5,462 bases of DNA, taken from the NCBI GenBank assembly GCA_025922795.1, contig JAICHC010000233.1, positions 1 through 5,462 on the forward strand, in the 5' to 3' direction. The notes below the pieces were generated by a model. That model was not told the origin of the DNA. It saw only the letters and a program-made list of their open reading frames with translations, and searched no databases. This stretch comes from Candidatus Binatia bacterium (GTDB taxonomy: Bacteria > Desulfobacterota_B > Binatia > UBA9968). Position 1 is the stretch's first letter. Every line of letters starts with the position of its first letter. This document shows, piece after piece, positions 1 through 5,462 of the stretch. A program made the translations under genes and the position numbers.

Positions 1-463
1 TGAGAAACGCCAGGTAAGAGGTGCCGACCTGAATATTCACCAGCGGATCTTTCAGGCTTCGATGGCGCTGCCACGGCTTTATTTTGCCTTCGTCGATCAT
101 TGCCTTAACCACCGCCGGCTTAACTTGCATCAAGCCTTGCGCGCCGCGCGCTGAAACAGCTTTGTGATCGAATCGACTCTCGACTTGGATGACCGCCAGA
201 ACCAGAATCGGATCCAGCGCGTTTTTTTTACTTTCCTTGAGAATTCCGCGCGCCAAATCGGCCAGTGATGCGTCGTCTAAGCTCGGATCTTGCGACACGA
301 GCCAGGATTCAATCTTTGCCGTCTGATTTTGTTTTGCCGCACTGTCCTCCAGCTCGCTCTCACCGATCAACTGCCTTGGGCTCGCCAGTAAGACAATCAA
401 CAAGGCCGCTGGAACGATGGTGGATAGCGCGCGAATGCGGCACTGAGAACTAAACGTAGTCAT
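1..463 (-). CDS. Lytic transglycosylase, SLT (GH23) domain, 3' end cut by window edge
   Basis: The first 154 codons of a periplasmic peptidoglycan lytic transglycosylase are visible; the reading frame runs off the left window edge without a stop. Residues about 11-29 form a basic-then-hydrophobic signal peptide or lipid-free anchor (core PAALLIVLLAS). After a linker with charged and polar residues (about 35-80), the catalytic fold begins. The sequence VIQVESRFD carries the expected catalytic Glu (E95), GAQGLMQV at 107-114 is the second family motif, and NIQVGTSYL at 143-151 is the third. These are typical of GH23 SLT domains that cleave MurNAc-GlcNAc bonds to 1,6-anhydro products. The AYN-type motif would lie outside the window. 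The start is the ATG at 463, which overlaps the upstream gene by 14 bases and suggests translational coupling. An in-frame ATG at 508 is an alternative that would add 15 residues. Neither start has a clear Shine-Dalgarno. The family is secure; the subfamily is not. Confidence 0.9.
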   Translation of the reverse strand, partial: MTTFSSQCRIRALSTIVPAALLIVLLASPRQLIGESELEDSAAKQNQTAKIESWLVSQDPSLDDASLADLARGILKESKKNALDPILVLAVIQVESRFDHKAVSARGAQGLMQVKPAVVKAMIDEGKIKPWQRHRSLKDPLVNIQVGTSYLAFL

Positions 464-836
464 TCTGGCGGCTGTCCCGCGATTCGACCCGGTGAGGCGA
501 TGATCCATTGAGGCGTTTGGGCATCAATTCGTTCTCTTTTTCGCGCGCACTTACGGTTTCCGGGCCGACCTCATTTTCTAACACTTCGGCGAATTCCCGC
601 TCGCTCAGCCAGAGTTTATCGCCTTCAATGCCGCCTCCGGGAAACAGCCGTTCAAACTTGACCAACCAATTATTTTGCCCGCGTTGTTCGAAGCGCAGGA
701 TTTCCCCGATCTCGCCACCGCGCAACCAATGGCATCCCGATTCCGAACTTTTTTCCGCGCTCCATACCTCACCTCCGCGTGATCTAAGTTGATCTATGGC
801 AATGGCAATTGCCGTGCCGCCGAAAGAAATCGCCAA
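450..836 (-). CDS. Unrecognised small protein with hydrophobic N-terminus, upstream of the lytic transglycosylase
   Basis: I do not recognise this gene. The frame encodes about 128 residues. Residues 1-15 are hydrophobic (AISFGGTAIAIAI) and the codons just before them add LLL, so an N-terminal membrane anchor or signal segment is likely. Residues about 36-87 look beta-rich, with alternating Gly, Trp and aliphatic residues (GEIGEILRF, NNWLVKFERLF, DKLWLSEREF). This is reminiscent of a small SH3-like barrel, but that is inference. The tail (95-128) is charged and probably disordered. The only usual start codon for the hydrophobic segment is TTG at 836, since an in-frame stop lies at 915-917 and no ATG, GTG or other TTG lies between; no Shine-Dalgarno is evident. 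The stop overlaps the transglycosylase start by 14 bases on the same strand, which supports a two-gene unit. Codon use looks like genuine coding sequence and resembles the neighbours. The exact start is uncertain. Confidence 0.6.
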   Translation of the reverse strand: MAISFGGTAIAIAIDQLRSRGGEVWSAEKSSESGCHWLRGGEIGEILRFEQRGQNNWLVKFERLFPGGGIEGDKLWLSEREFAEVLENEVGPETVSAREKENELMPKRLNGSSPHRVESRDSRQNDYV

Positions 837-883
837 TAATAAAAGATTTTGACTGCAGGCGAGCCCGCAAAACCGGGGGGTTG

Positions 884-897
884 CAGGAAATTTCCTG
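884..897. repeat. Perfect 14-base palindrome, possible operator
   Basis: CAGGAAATTTCCTG is a perfect inverted repeat with no spacer. It lies about 48 bases upstream of the probable TTG start of the small gene on the minus strand, where a promoter or operator would be expected. The symmetry suits a dimeric DNA-binding regulator. I cannot assign it to a known regulator. It has no T-tract on either side, so it is unlikely to be a terminator. Confidence 0.4.
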
Positions 898-973
898 ACT
901 AAGGTGTCGGTCTTTCAGAAACGAGCAGGCATGGAAAATCGCCGAGTTTTGAGGGTTATCAGTCGATATATGC

Positions 974-989
974 GCCGGGCCGAGCCGGC
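974..989. repeat. GC-rich inverted repeat, function unknown
   Basis: GCCGG and CCGGC arms are separated by a 6-base spacer. The repeat can form a short hairpin in either transcript. Neither side carries a T-run, so a terminator role is not supported. It may be a chance feature of GC-rich DNA. Confidence 0.25.
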
Positions 990-1033
990 TTGGTGGGCAC
1001 AGTTCGGGTCGCCTTTGCTTGACACTTCGTAAG

Positions 1034-1055
1034 AAAAAACGGCGGCGGCCCGCCG
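1034..1055 (-). terminator. Intrinsic terminator, probably of mlaC
   Basis: On the minus strand CGGCGG and CCGCCG form a 6-bp all-GC stem closed by a GCCG tetraloop, followed directly by TTTTTT. This is the classic hairpin plus U-tract form, oriented for transcription coming from mlaC, whose stop codon lies about 80 bases upstream. On the plus strand the A-tract precedes the hairpin and no T-tract follows, so termination should act only on minus-strand transcripts. It would separate mlaC from the small gene and transglycosylase. Confidence 0.75.
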
Positions 1056-1134
1056 CATCTATCGGACCGCCGGGATCGCGACCATTCCGCCGAGCTTACT
1101 AACCTCAGATAATGGCAACCACTTGTCCCTTCGG

Positions 1135-1782
1135 CTAGGTGCTCTTCTTTCCCGCCGTCTCGAATTGCTTATCCTTCATCTTTTGCATCAGGTCGTCGAA
1201 AGATGATCGCGTGATCACGCGATTGAATTGTGAGCGATAGTTGTTCACTAGGCTGATATTCTCGATGACTACATCATAGATTTTCCAGTTGCCGTTTGCC
1301 TGCATGAGCTTGTAATTGACAGCGATCGGTTCGCCTTTTTTTGTGACGATTTTGGTGTCGACTTCGGCAAATTCCTTGTCCTGCTTTTCTCCGGCAACAA
1401 CCACTTTTTCGCCGTTGTAACCTTCAAGGTTGGACATATAGGAGTTCTCCATCAGCTCGGTGAACAGCTTGACGAACTCACGCTGCTGGTCGGCGTTGAG
1501 GCGCTGCCACTGCGCGCCCAACGATCGCTTGGCCATCTCGGCAAAATCGAATTTAGAATAGACCACCTGTCGCAATTGATCCAAGCGCTGTTGTTTTTTC
1601 GATTCCGCTCGCAGCTGCGGGTCCTTGAGAATCGTCAAAACTTTTTCAATGGCGCCTTGAATTTGCAGAGCGGGATCGCCGGCGTGCACCGGAATAACCA
1701 ACACAACCAGCAGTAGAATTGACGAGAAAGCCGGTAAAACCGCCGGCATACGCCCATGCCTTGTTTGATCAATCATGATCAT
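1135..1782 (-). CDS. mlaC: MlaC/Ttg2D-family periplasmic phospholipid-binding protein
   Basis: This complete 215-residue protein of the MlaC (toluene tolerance Ttg2D) family matches the usual length of about 200-215. Known members are soluble periplasmic carriers that move phospholipids between the outer-membrane MlaA complex and the inner-membrane MlaFEDB transporter. A signal peptide is clear: hydrophobic core at about 14-31, then VHA before a likely cleavage at 34/35. The mature part has the family pattern, with a helical first half including FDFAEMAKRSLG (78-89) and LNADQQREFVKLF (95-107), then beta strands and the signature NWKIYDVVIENISLVNNYR (165-183). The ATG at 1782 follows a strong Shine-Dalgarno; a third-codon ATG is a weaker alternative. 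The gene has its own sigma-54 type promoter and terminator, so it appears monocistronic. No mlaFEDB genes flank it, which is unlike the classic operon. HpnM of hopanoid loci belongs to the same superfamily and is an alternative identity, but no hopanoid genes are visible. Confidence 0.9.
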   Translation of the reverse strand: MIMIDQTRHGRMPAVLPAFSSILLLVVLVIPVHAGDPALQIQGAIEKVLTILKDPQLRAESKKQQRLDQLRQVVYSKFDFAEMAKRSLGAQWQRLNADQQREFVKLFTELMENSYMSNLEGYNGEKVVVAGEKQDKEFAEVDTKIVTKKGEPIAVNYKLMQANGNWKIYDVVIENISLVNNYRSQFNRVITRSSFDDLMQKMKDKQFETAGKKST

Positions 1783-1787
1783 GTGTT

Positions 1788-1796
1788 TCCTTTCCT
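1788..1796 (-). promoter_or_regulatory. Ribosome binding site of mlaC
   Basis: The coding strand reads AGGAAAGGA, with its last GG six bases before the ATG at 1782. This is the clearest Shine-Dalgarno near any start in the window and supports that ATG as the mlaC start. Confidence 0.75.
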
Positions 1797-1829
1797 GAAT
1801 CGCAAATTGAACGCTCTATGTCGAGCTTG

Positions 1830-1846
1830 AGCAACCGATGTGCCAA
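1830..1846 (-). promoter_or_regulatory. Sigma-54 (RpoN) -24/-12 promoter of mlaC
   Basis: The minus strand reads TTGGCACATCGGTTGCT. It matches the established RpoN consensus (YTGGCACG, four bases, TTGCW) at all positions except one, where the G after TGGCAC is A. The invariant GG and GC are exactly 10 bases apart. Transcription would start near 1819-1820, giving a leader of about 37 bases that includes the Shine-Dalgarno and ends at the mlaC ATG. Position and orientation both fit mlaC. Such promoters need an AAA+ enhancer-binding activator bound upstream. Confidence 0.8.
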
Positions 1847-1905
1847 AGGGTCACAACTTCTCAGTTACGCCGGGGTTTGTGTCATTGTGAATTCTTACCG
1901 CCGCC

Positions 1906-1916
1906 CGACTGAGTCG
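1906..1916. promoter_or_regulatory. Short palindrome, candidate upstream activator site
   Basis: CGACT-G-AGTCG is a perfect 11-base inverted repeat centred about 91 bases upstream of the predicted mlaC transcription start. That lies in the range where enhancer-binding proteins commonly bind for sigma-54 promoters. A short direct repeat TTGTG (1877-1881 and 1885-1889) lies between it and the promoter. The assignment rests only on symmetry and position. Confidence 0.3.
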
Positions 1917-1927
1917 TTTTCCATACA

Positions 1928-1959
1928 CCCCCGGAGGGGTTTTTCCACCTCCCGCGGGG
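1928..1959. repeat. GC-rich inverted repeat downstream of opgH, possible terminator
   Basis: Arms CCCCCGGAGG (1928-1937) and CCTCCCGCGGGG (1948-1959) pair imperfectly, with a GGAGG/CCTCC inner stem and a 10-base loop. The structure lies about 33 bases past the opgH stop, where a terminator for the opgGH transcript would be expected, but no T-tract follows on the minus strand. Within it the plus strand has ACCCC-CGGA-GGGGT followed by Ts (1927-1944), which resembles a weak plus-strand terminator although no plus-strand gene is visible. Confidence 0.35.
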
Positions 1960-1992
1960 CTCATTTGAAGTCGGCGAATGTAGACGAGCCCG

Positions 1993-4203
1993 TTACTCTG
2001 GTTCGGCAGCCTCCGCATGAATTCGCGGTGGATTTGCAGCCCACTGGGCTGAAGGCGGCGGCTTGTTCCGGGCGCCGGAGTCGATGGTGTTCTGAGATGA
2101 TCTCTGGGATTTGCATTCACCGAGTAATTTTCGCAATCGATCGATCAAGGGAGGCGGACTGTCTTCTTCCGGGATCTGAAATAAATGCAAGCGTCGGCTG
2201 GCGCCCCCAACACTGATGCGACTGGAGTACACCGAGAGCGGGATCGACAACAGCAAAGGGATCGCCACCGGCAAGAGCCAGAAAAACAACGCCGGATCGA
2301 ACCACGCAATAGCGGCGATCCAAACGCTCGCAAACAAAGTAGCAACGCCATGGGCGCGCAACGCTTCGACCCACGTCGTACCGCTCGCTGTGCGCTGTTG
2401 CGCGTTCCATTTAATCGGTCTTCCCAGCAATGTCAGCAGAACAAACTTGCTGTGGAGCCACATGCGCAGCGGCGCCAGCAACGTGGATAAAATAATTTCC
2501 AAGACGATGCTGGTGGCGAGACCCGCCACGCCCCCGAATCGTTTCGCCTGCCCGCGTTTCACGATCAAAAAGAAACTGAGCAGCTTGGGCAAAAACAGCA
2601 GTAGTGCCGTGGTACTGGCGAGCGCGATCGCCCACTCGGGATTCCAGCGCGGCCAGACCGGAAACAGACTCGGCTGCGATGAAAAATAATTCGGCGGTGA
2701 CAAAGATTGATTGGCGAGCAGAATCGTATTGAGAATGAGAAAACCGGCCCAGATCAGCGCAGATGCATAGGCCATGACTCCCATGGCGAGAATGGCGCGA
2801 TGGCCGGTCGTGAAACCGTCGCTGAGCAGCAGGCGCAAGTGTTGTAAATTACCCTGACACCAGCGCCGGTCGCGTTTGAGCTCGTCGAGCAGGTTCGGCG
2901 GCGATTCCTCGTAACTGCCCTGGGTGTTGAGCGCCAGCCACACTTCTTGTCCGGCCCGCCCCATCAGCGCAGCTTCGACGAAGTCATGACTTAAAATCTC
3001 GCCGCCCAAGGGCGCTTGGCCGGGCAGGCGAGCTAGCGCGCAATGTTGAACGAACGGTTCAATGCGGATGATTGCGTTATGGCCCCAATAGTAGCTCTCG
3101 CCGAGCTGCCAAAAATGCAAGCTAGCGCTGAACAACTCACCGTAAACGCGACTGGCGAACTGCTGCATCCGTGCGAACAGAGAATCGCCGTTGACGATGG
3201 TGGGAACCGTTTGAATGATTCCTACCTGCGGCGAGGCTTCCATCAACCGCGTCAGCCGCACCACGGCTGTGCCGGTCATCAAGCTGTCTGCATCCAAAAC
3301 GATCATGTAGTCATAATGCTTGGACCAGCGGCGTAAAAAGTCGGCGATGTTGCCGCTTTTGCGCTTGATGTTGACCCGTCGTCGCCGGTAAAAAATCTTT
3401 CCAGAGCCGCTTACCGCGCGACAAAGTTTGGCCCATGCCAACTCCTCTTCGATTTGACGCCGGTGCTCGCCGGTATCGCTTAAAATGTAGAAATCGAATC
3501 CGGCCAGCTGCCCCGTATCGGCAAGCGAACGATACATAACCTCCACGCCGGCGAAACAACGACTGACTTCCTCATTGCAAATCGGCATCAGCAGGGCCGT
3601 GCGCGCGCGCAGCGGACCATCATCGTCATGGGCGACGCTCGCGTCATCGATCACCTGGCTTTTTCGCCAAAGTGCCCAGAATCCGGCGACATTGGTCCAG
3701 AACGCGAATGAAATCCAGGAAAACAATACGGCAAAGGTCGCGATGACCGCGATTTCAAGATGGTGCAGTTCGGGCCAGGGAAAGGTTCGGGCAAGCGACC
3801 AACTTGCAATACAGGTTTGCGCCACCACGAGCAGCGCTAGTAGAATTCGACGCCGTCTGGCCGTCTTGCGCCAAGGCGCAGAAAAACTCCGGCGCTTACC
3901 CGGTTGTCGAGCGGCGAGCCTGCGTCGCAGAACACGGAATAGATTACGCTCCAGAAAGCGCGGCGCCATCGACACACGCTCGATCACCGGCGTGGACACG
4001 GAGCGCGCGTTGCGCGGCATGCTTTTAGCACTGCCCAGTCTCGCGGCAAACGCCCGGAAAACGTGATCGGCCGAACCGTCAGTCGACCGAATTTCACGCC
4101 GCATAGCGCCGCCTTCGCTGACACTCGCGGAAATTGACCAGGAAAGGCAAGCGCCGTCGGGCTGCCGCACCAGTGGAGGGAGTTGGGGATTTGAATCGCT
4201 CAT
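1993..4203 (-). CDS. opgH: Osmoregulated periplasmic glucan glucosyltransferase OpgH (MdoH)
   Basis: OpgH is the inner-membrane enzyme that polymerises glucose from UDP-glucose into the backbone of osmoregulated periplasmic glucans and moves the chain across the membrane. This copy has 736 residues from the ATG at 4203, shorter than the 847 of E. coli OpgH. The first 118 residues are cytoplasmic and very Arg-rich near the membrane. Transmembrane segments lie at about 119-139 and 149-179, followed by the GT2 domain. Visible motifs are LLMPICNEE (204-212), ILSDTGEHRRQ (240-250), the VLDADS metal/UDP site (D304, D306), LSHDFVE with the probable catalytic Asp (D407), and KRDRRWCQGN (443-452), which contains the processive R-x-x-R-W motif. 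About five further membrane segments lie at 471-659, and the C-terminal tail is Pro/Ser-rich. The ATG overlaps the opgG stop as ATGA, so I prefer it to the in-frame TTG at 4224; the two genes are probably translationally coupled. All key residues are present. Confidence 0.95.
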   Translation of the reverse strand: MSDSNPQLPPLVRQPDGACLSWSISASVSEGGAMRREIRSTDGSADHVFRAFAARLGSAKSMPRNARSVSTPVIERVSMAPRFLERNLFRVLRRRLAARQPGKRRSFSAPWRKTARRRRILLALLVVAQTCIASWSLARTFPWPELHHLEIAVIATFAVLFSWISFAFWTNVAGFWALWRKSQVIDDASVAHDDDGPLRARTALLMPICNEEVSRCFAGVEVMYRSLADTGQLAGFDFYILSDTGEHRRQIEEELAWAKLCRAVSGSGKIFYRRRRVNIKRKSGNIADFLRRWSKHYDYMIVLDADSLMTGTAVVRLTRLMEASPQVGIIQTVPTIVNGDSLFARMQQFASRVYGELFSASLHFWQLGESYYWGHNAIIRIEPFVQHCALARLPGQAPLGGEILSHDFVEAALMGRAGQEVWLALNTQGSYEESPPNLLDELKRDRRWCQGNLQHLRLLLSDGFTTGHRAILAMGVMAYASALIWAGFLILNTILLANQSLSPPNYFSSQPSLFPVWPRWNPEWAIALASTTALLLFLPKLLSFFLIVKRGQAKRFGGVAGLATSIVLEIILSTLLAPLRMWLHSKFVLLTLLGRPIKWNAQQRTASGTTWVEALRAHGVATLFASVWIAAIAWFDPALFFWLLPVAIPLLLSIPLSVYSSRISVGGASRRLHLFQIPEEDSPPPLIDRLRKLLGECKSQRSSQNTIDSGARNKPPPSAQWAANPPRIHAEAAEPE

Positions 4204-5462
4204 GACTCGAGTTGATAGCTCCAAGTTTCCGTCAGGACATCTTTGCCGTTTTGCAGAAAAGCGCGCAGCTCGACAGGCCTTCCCTTTTGCCGCTTAACTT
4301 GAAAGCTGAGGCGCCAGCCGCCGGTCACGGTGTTGCGAAATACGTTGGGTGCAACCGCCTGACCGTCCGGTGCCGTGGCGATTACGGCCTTCAGCGGAGT
4401 CGACTCCGGCAGCGACTGAATTTTTTGCCCGGCAAAATCAATCACAATCCGCTTTAGTTCTTCTTTGTCGCCAGCGCCGGTGCGTGTCGCTATGGCTCGG
4501 GCGGAACCCGATCCGATGGGCTCCTCGCTCTGAAAGGAAATTCGATAAGCGATCTCGAACGGCTGCCCAACCGGCGGCAAGCTCCGCGGCATCCAGTACG
4601 AAACTATATTGTCGTTGGTCTCCTTGCGGCTGGGAATTTCCACCAGCTTTACAAATCCTTTGCCCCAATCGCCGACAGGCGTGATCCAGGCGCTCGGACG
4701 TAACTCGTGGCGTGTCTCCAAGTCCTGGTAGTTTTGAAATCTACGATCGCGCTGCAACAGACCGAAACCCCGCGGGTTGTCGAATTCAAAATAACTGACG
4801 CGCAACTTTTCCGGGTTACCCAGCGGTCGCCAAATCCACTCGCCGCTACCGGAATGCATCAAGAGTCCGTCCGAGTCGTGCACTTCGGGGCGCCAATCTT
4901 CCACCAGGCGCGACCGTCCCTCGCCGAAAAAAAACATGCTCGTAAGCGGTGCGATGCCGAGCTCCTTTACGGCTTTGCGCTGGAACAATCTGGCGCGTAC
5001 ATCCACAACCGTCCGCTCGCCCGGGCGGATGAGAAATGAATAAGCACCGGTCACGCTCGGACTGTCGAGCAGCGCGTACAAATTAAGTTCCCGCGCGTCG
5101 CGTCGCGGGCGCTCCAACCAAAACTCGGTGAAGCTGGGAAATTCTTCGCCGCTCGGCAGCCCGGTGTCGATGGCCAATCCACGCGCCGATAAACCGAAGA
5201 CCTGCCCTTTGGCAACCGCCCTGAAGTAGCTCGCCCCCGCAAACACGATGACGTGGTTGAATTCACTGCGCTGATTCAACGGATAGGCAATCCGGAACCC
5301 GGCGAAGCCAAGATCAGCGGGAACTTTGTCGGCGAATTTGTTTCTCCCGAAGCTGAAAAGCTGCGGCGAGTAGGCCGCGGCGCGCACCCCGTCGGCATCG
5401 ATGACGTTGACCCTCACCGAGTGGTTGTAAAACAAACCCGGATGAATGAACTGTACCTGAAA
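4200..5462 (-). CDS. opgG: Glucan biosynthesis protein OpgG (MdoG), N-terminus cut by window edge
   Basis: OpgG is a periplasmic protein required with OpgH for making osmoregulated periplasmic glucans; the OpgG/OpgD fold now includes beta-1,2-glucan-acting enzymes (GH186). The window holds the last 420 codons. The frame stays open to the right edge, starting FQVQFIHPGLFYN, so roughly 90 N-terminal residues including the signal peptide are missing compared with the 511-residue E. coli protein. The TTG at 5435 lies inside the conserved HPGLFYN stretch and is not the start. Family landmarks, in fragment numbering, are AGASYFRAVAKGQVFGLSAR (75-94), LAIDTGLPSGEEFPSFTEFW (97-116), DNPRGFGLLQRDR (228-240), and GDWGKGFVKLVEIP with ETNDNIVSYW (264-290). 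The C-terminus ends in the expected WSYQL. Pairing with opgH favours OpgG over its paralogue OpgD, but the signal type that would separate them is not visible. Confidence 0.95.
   Translation of the reverse strand, partial: FQVQFIHPGLFYNHSVRVNVIDADGVRAAAYSPQLFSFGRNKFADKVPADLGFAGFRIAYPLNQRSEFNHVIVFAGASYFRAVAKGQVFGLSARGLAIDTGLPSGEEFPSFTEFWLERPRRDARELNLYALLDSPSVTGAYSFLIRPGERTVVDVRARLFQRKAVKELGIAPLTSMFFFGEGRSRLVEDWRPEVHDSDGLLMHSGSGEWIWRPLGNPEKLRVSYFEFDNPRGFGLLQRDRRFQNYQDLETRHELRPSAWITPVGDWGKGFVKLVEIPSRKETNDNIVSYWMPRSLPPVGQPFEIAYRISFQSEEPIGSGSARAIATRTGAGDKEELKRIVIDFAGQKIQSLPESTPLKAVIATAPDGQAVAPNVFRNTVTGGWRLSFQVKRQKGRPVELRAFLQNGKDVLTETWSYQLES

Larger units (their letters stand above)
837..1134. other. 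Intergenic stretch between mlaC and the small gene
   Basis: About 298 bases lie here without a convincing gene. The stretch holds the putative mlaC terminator (1034-1055), a GC-rich hairpin (974-989) and a 14-base palindrome (884-897). I found no convincing -35/-10 pair for the downstream two-gene unit, no good sigma-54 box on either strand, and no tRNA-like fold. A 33-codon plus-strand frame (931-1032) is discussed separately and not called as a gene. Confidence 0.6.

Noticed and set aside
508..792. Plus-strand open frame of 94 codons opposite the small gene
   Set aside because: Its product is low-complexity and Ser/Pro/Arg-rich, and it lies exactly opposite the better-looking minus-strand frame. 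It is most likely an antisense shadow.
801..817. Plus-strand TGGCAATTGCCGTGC as a sigma-54 promoter
   Set aside because: The GG/GC spacing fits, but the -12 half is poor, it lies within coding sequence of the small gene, and no plus-strand gene follows.
1065..1078. GG-N10-GC spacing on the minus strand near 1060-1080 as a second sigma-54 promoter
   Set aside because: Only the dinucleotides match. There is no TGGCAC or TTGC context.
1818..2216. Plus-strand open frame of 132 codons across the opgH end and the regulatory gap
   Set aside because: It has no family features, runs through the sigma-54 promoter and inverted repeats, and partly shadows opgH.
2216..2689. Plus-strand open frame of 157 codons inside opgH
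   Set aside because: It is antisense to a clearly conserved membrane region of OpgH, and its product resembles no protein family.
3575..4066. Plus-strand open frame of 163 codons inside opgH
   Set aside because: It lies antisense to the OpgH N-terminal region and has the composition expected of a shadow of Arg-rich coding sequence.
4204..4224. TTG at 4224 as the opgH start
   Set aside because: It would add seven unconserved residues. The ATG at 4203 gives the usual ATGA overlap with the opgG stop.
4200..5435. Reading opgG as a complete 411-residue gene starting at 5435
   Set aside because: The codon there is TTG inside the conserved HPGLFYN stretch, and the frame continues open to the window edge with family-like residues. 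The gene is cut by the window, not short.

Overview
The window reads as a Gram-negative chromosome fragment, most likely proteobacterial. That rests on three envelope gene families (OpgG/OpgH periplasmic glucan synthesis, MlaC-type phospholipid carrier, periplasmic lytic transglycosylase) and on one strong sigma-54 type promoter. I cannot name a genus. All supported genes lie on the minus strand, so the transcriptional order runs from the right edge of the window to the left edge.

Right half (about 1993-5462): the opgGH (mdoGH) pair. opgG is cut by the right window edge and lacks its signal peptide and N-terminus. Its stop overlaps the opgH start by 4 bases (ATGA on the coding strand). OpgH is the inner-membrane family 2 glycosyltransferase that makes the beta-glucan chain, and OpgG is its periplasmic partner.

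Middle (about 1783-1992): a 210-base regulatory gap. It holds a GC-rich inverted repeat just after opgH, a short palindrome, and a near-consensus -24/-12 (sigma-54) promoter about 37 bases ahead of a good ribosome binding site. This drives mlaC (1135-1782), a complete secreted MlaC/Ttg2D-family protein standing alone, without visible mlaFEDB partners. A hairpin plus T-tract about 80 bases downstream looks like its intrinsic terminator.

Left part (1-1134): about 300 bases without a convincing gene, containing the terminator, a GC-rich hairpin and a perfect 14-base palindrome. It is followed by an unrecognised small gene (450-836) with a hydrophobic N-terminus. That gene overlaps by 14 bases the start of a lytic transglycosylase, which is cut by the left window edge after its catalytic Glu and GLMQ motifs.

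The common theme is cell-envelope maintenance: periplasmic glucans, lipid trafficking and peptidoglycan cleavage. I see no mobile element, CRISPR array, tRNA or rRNA, and no clear sign of a wholly new system. The most notable point is the sigma-54 promoter in front of a solitary mlaC.
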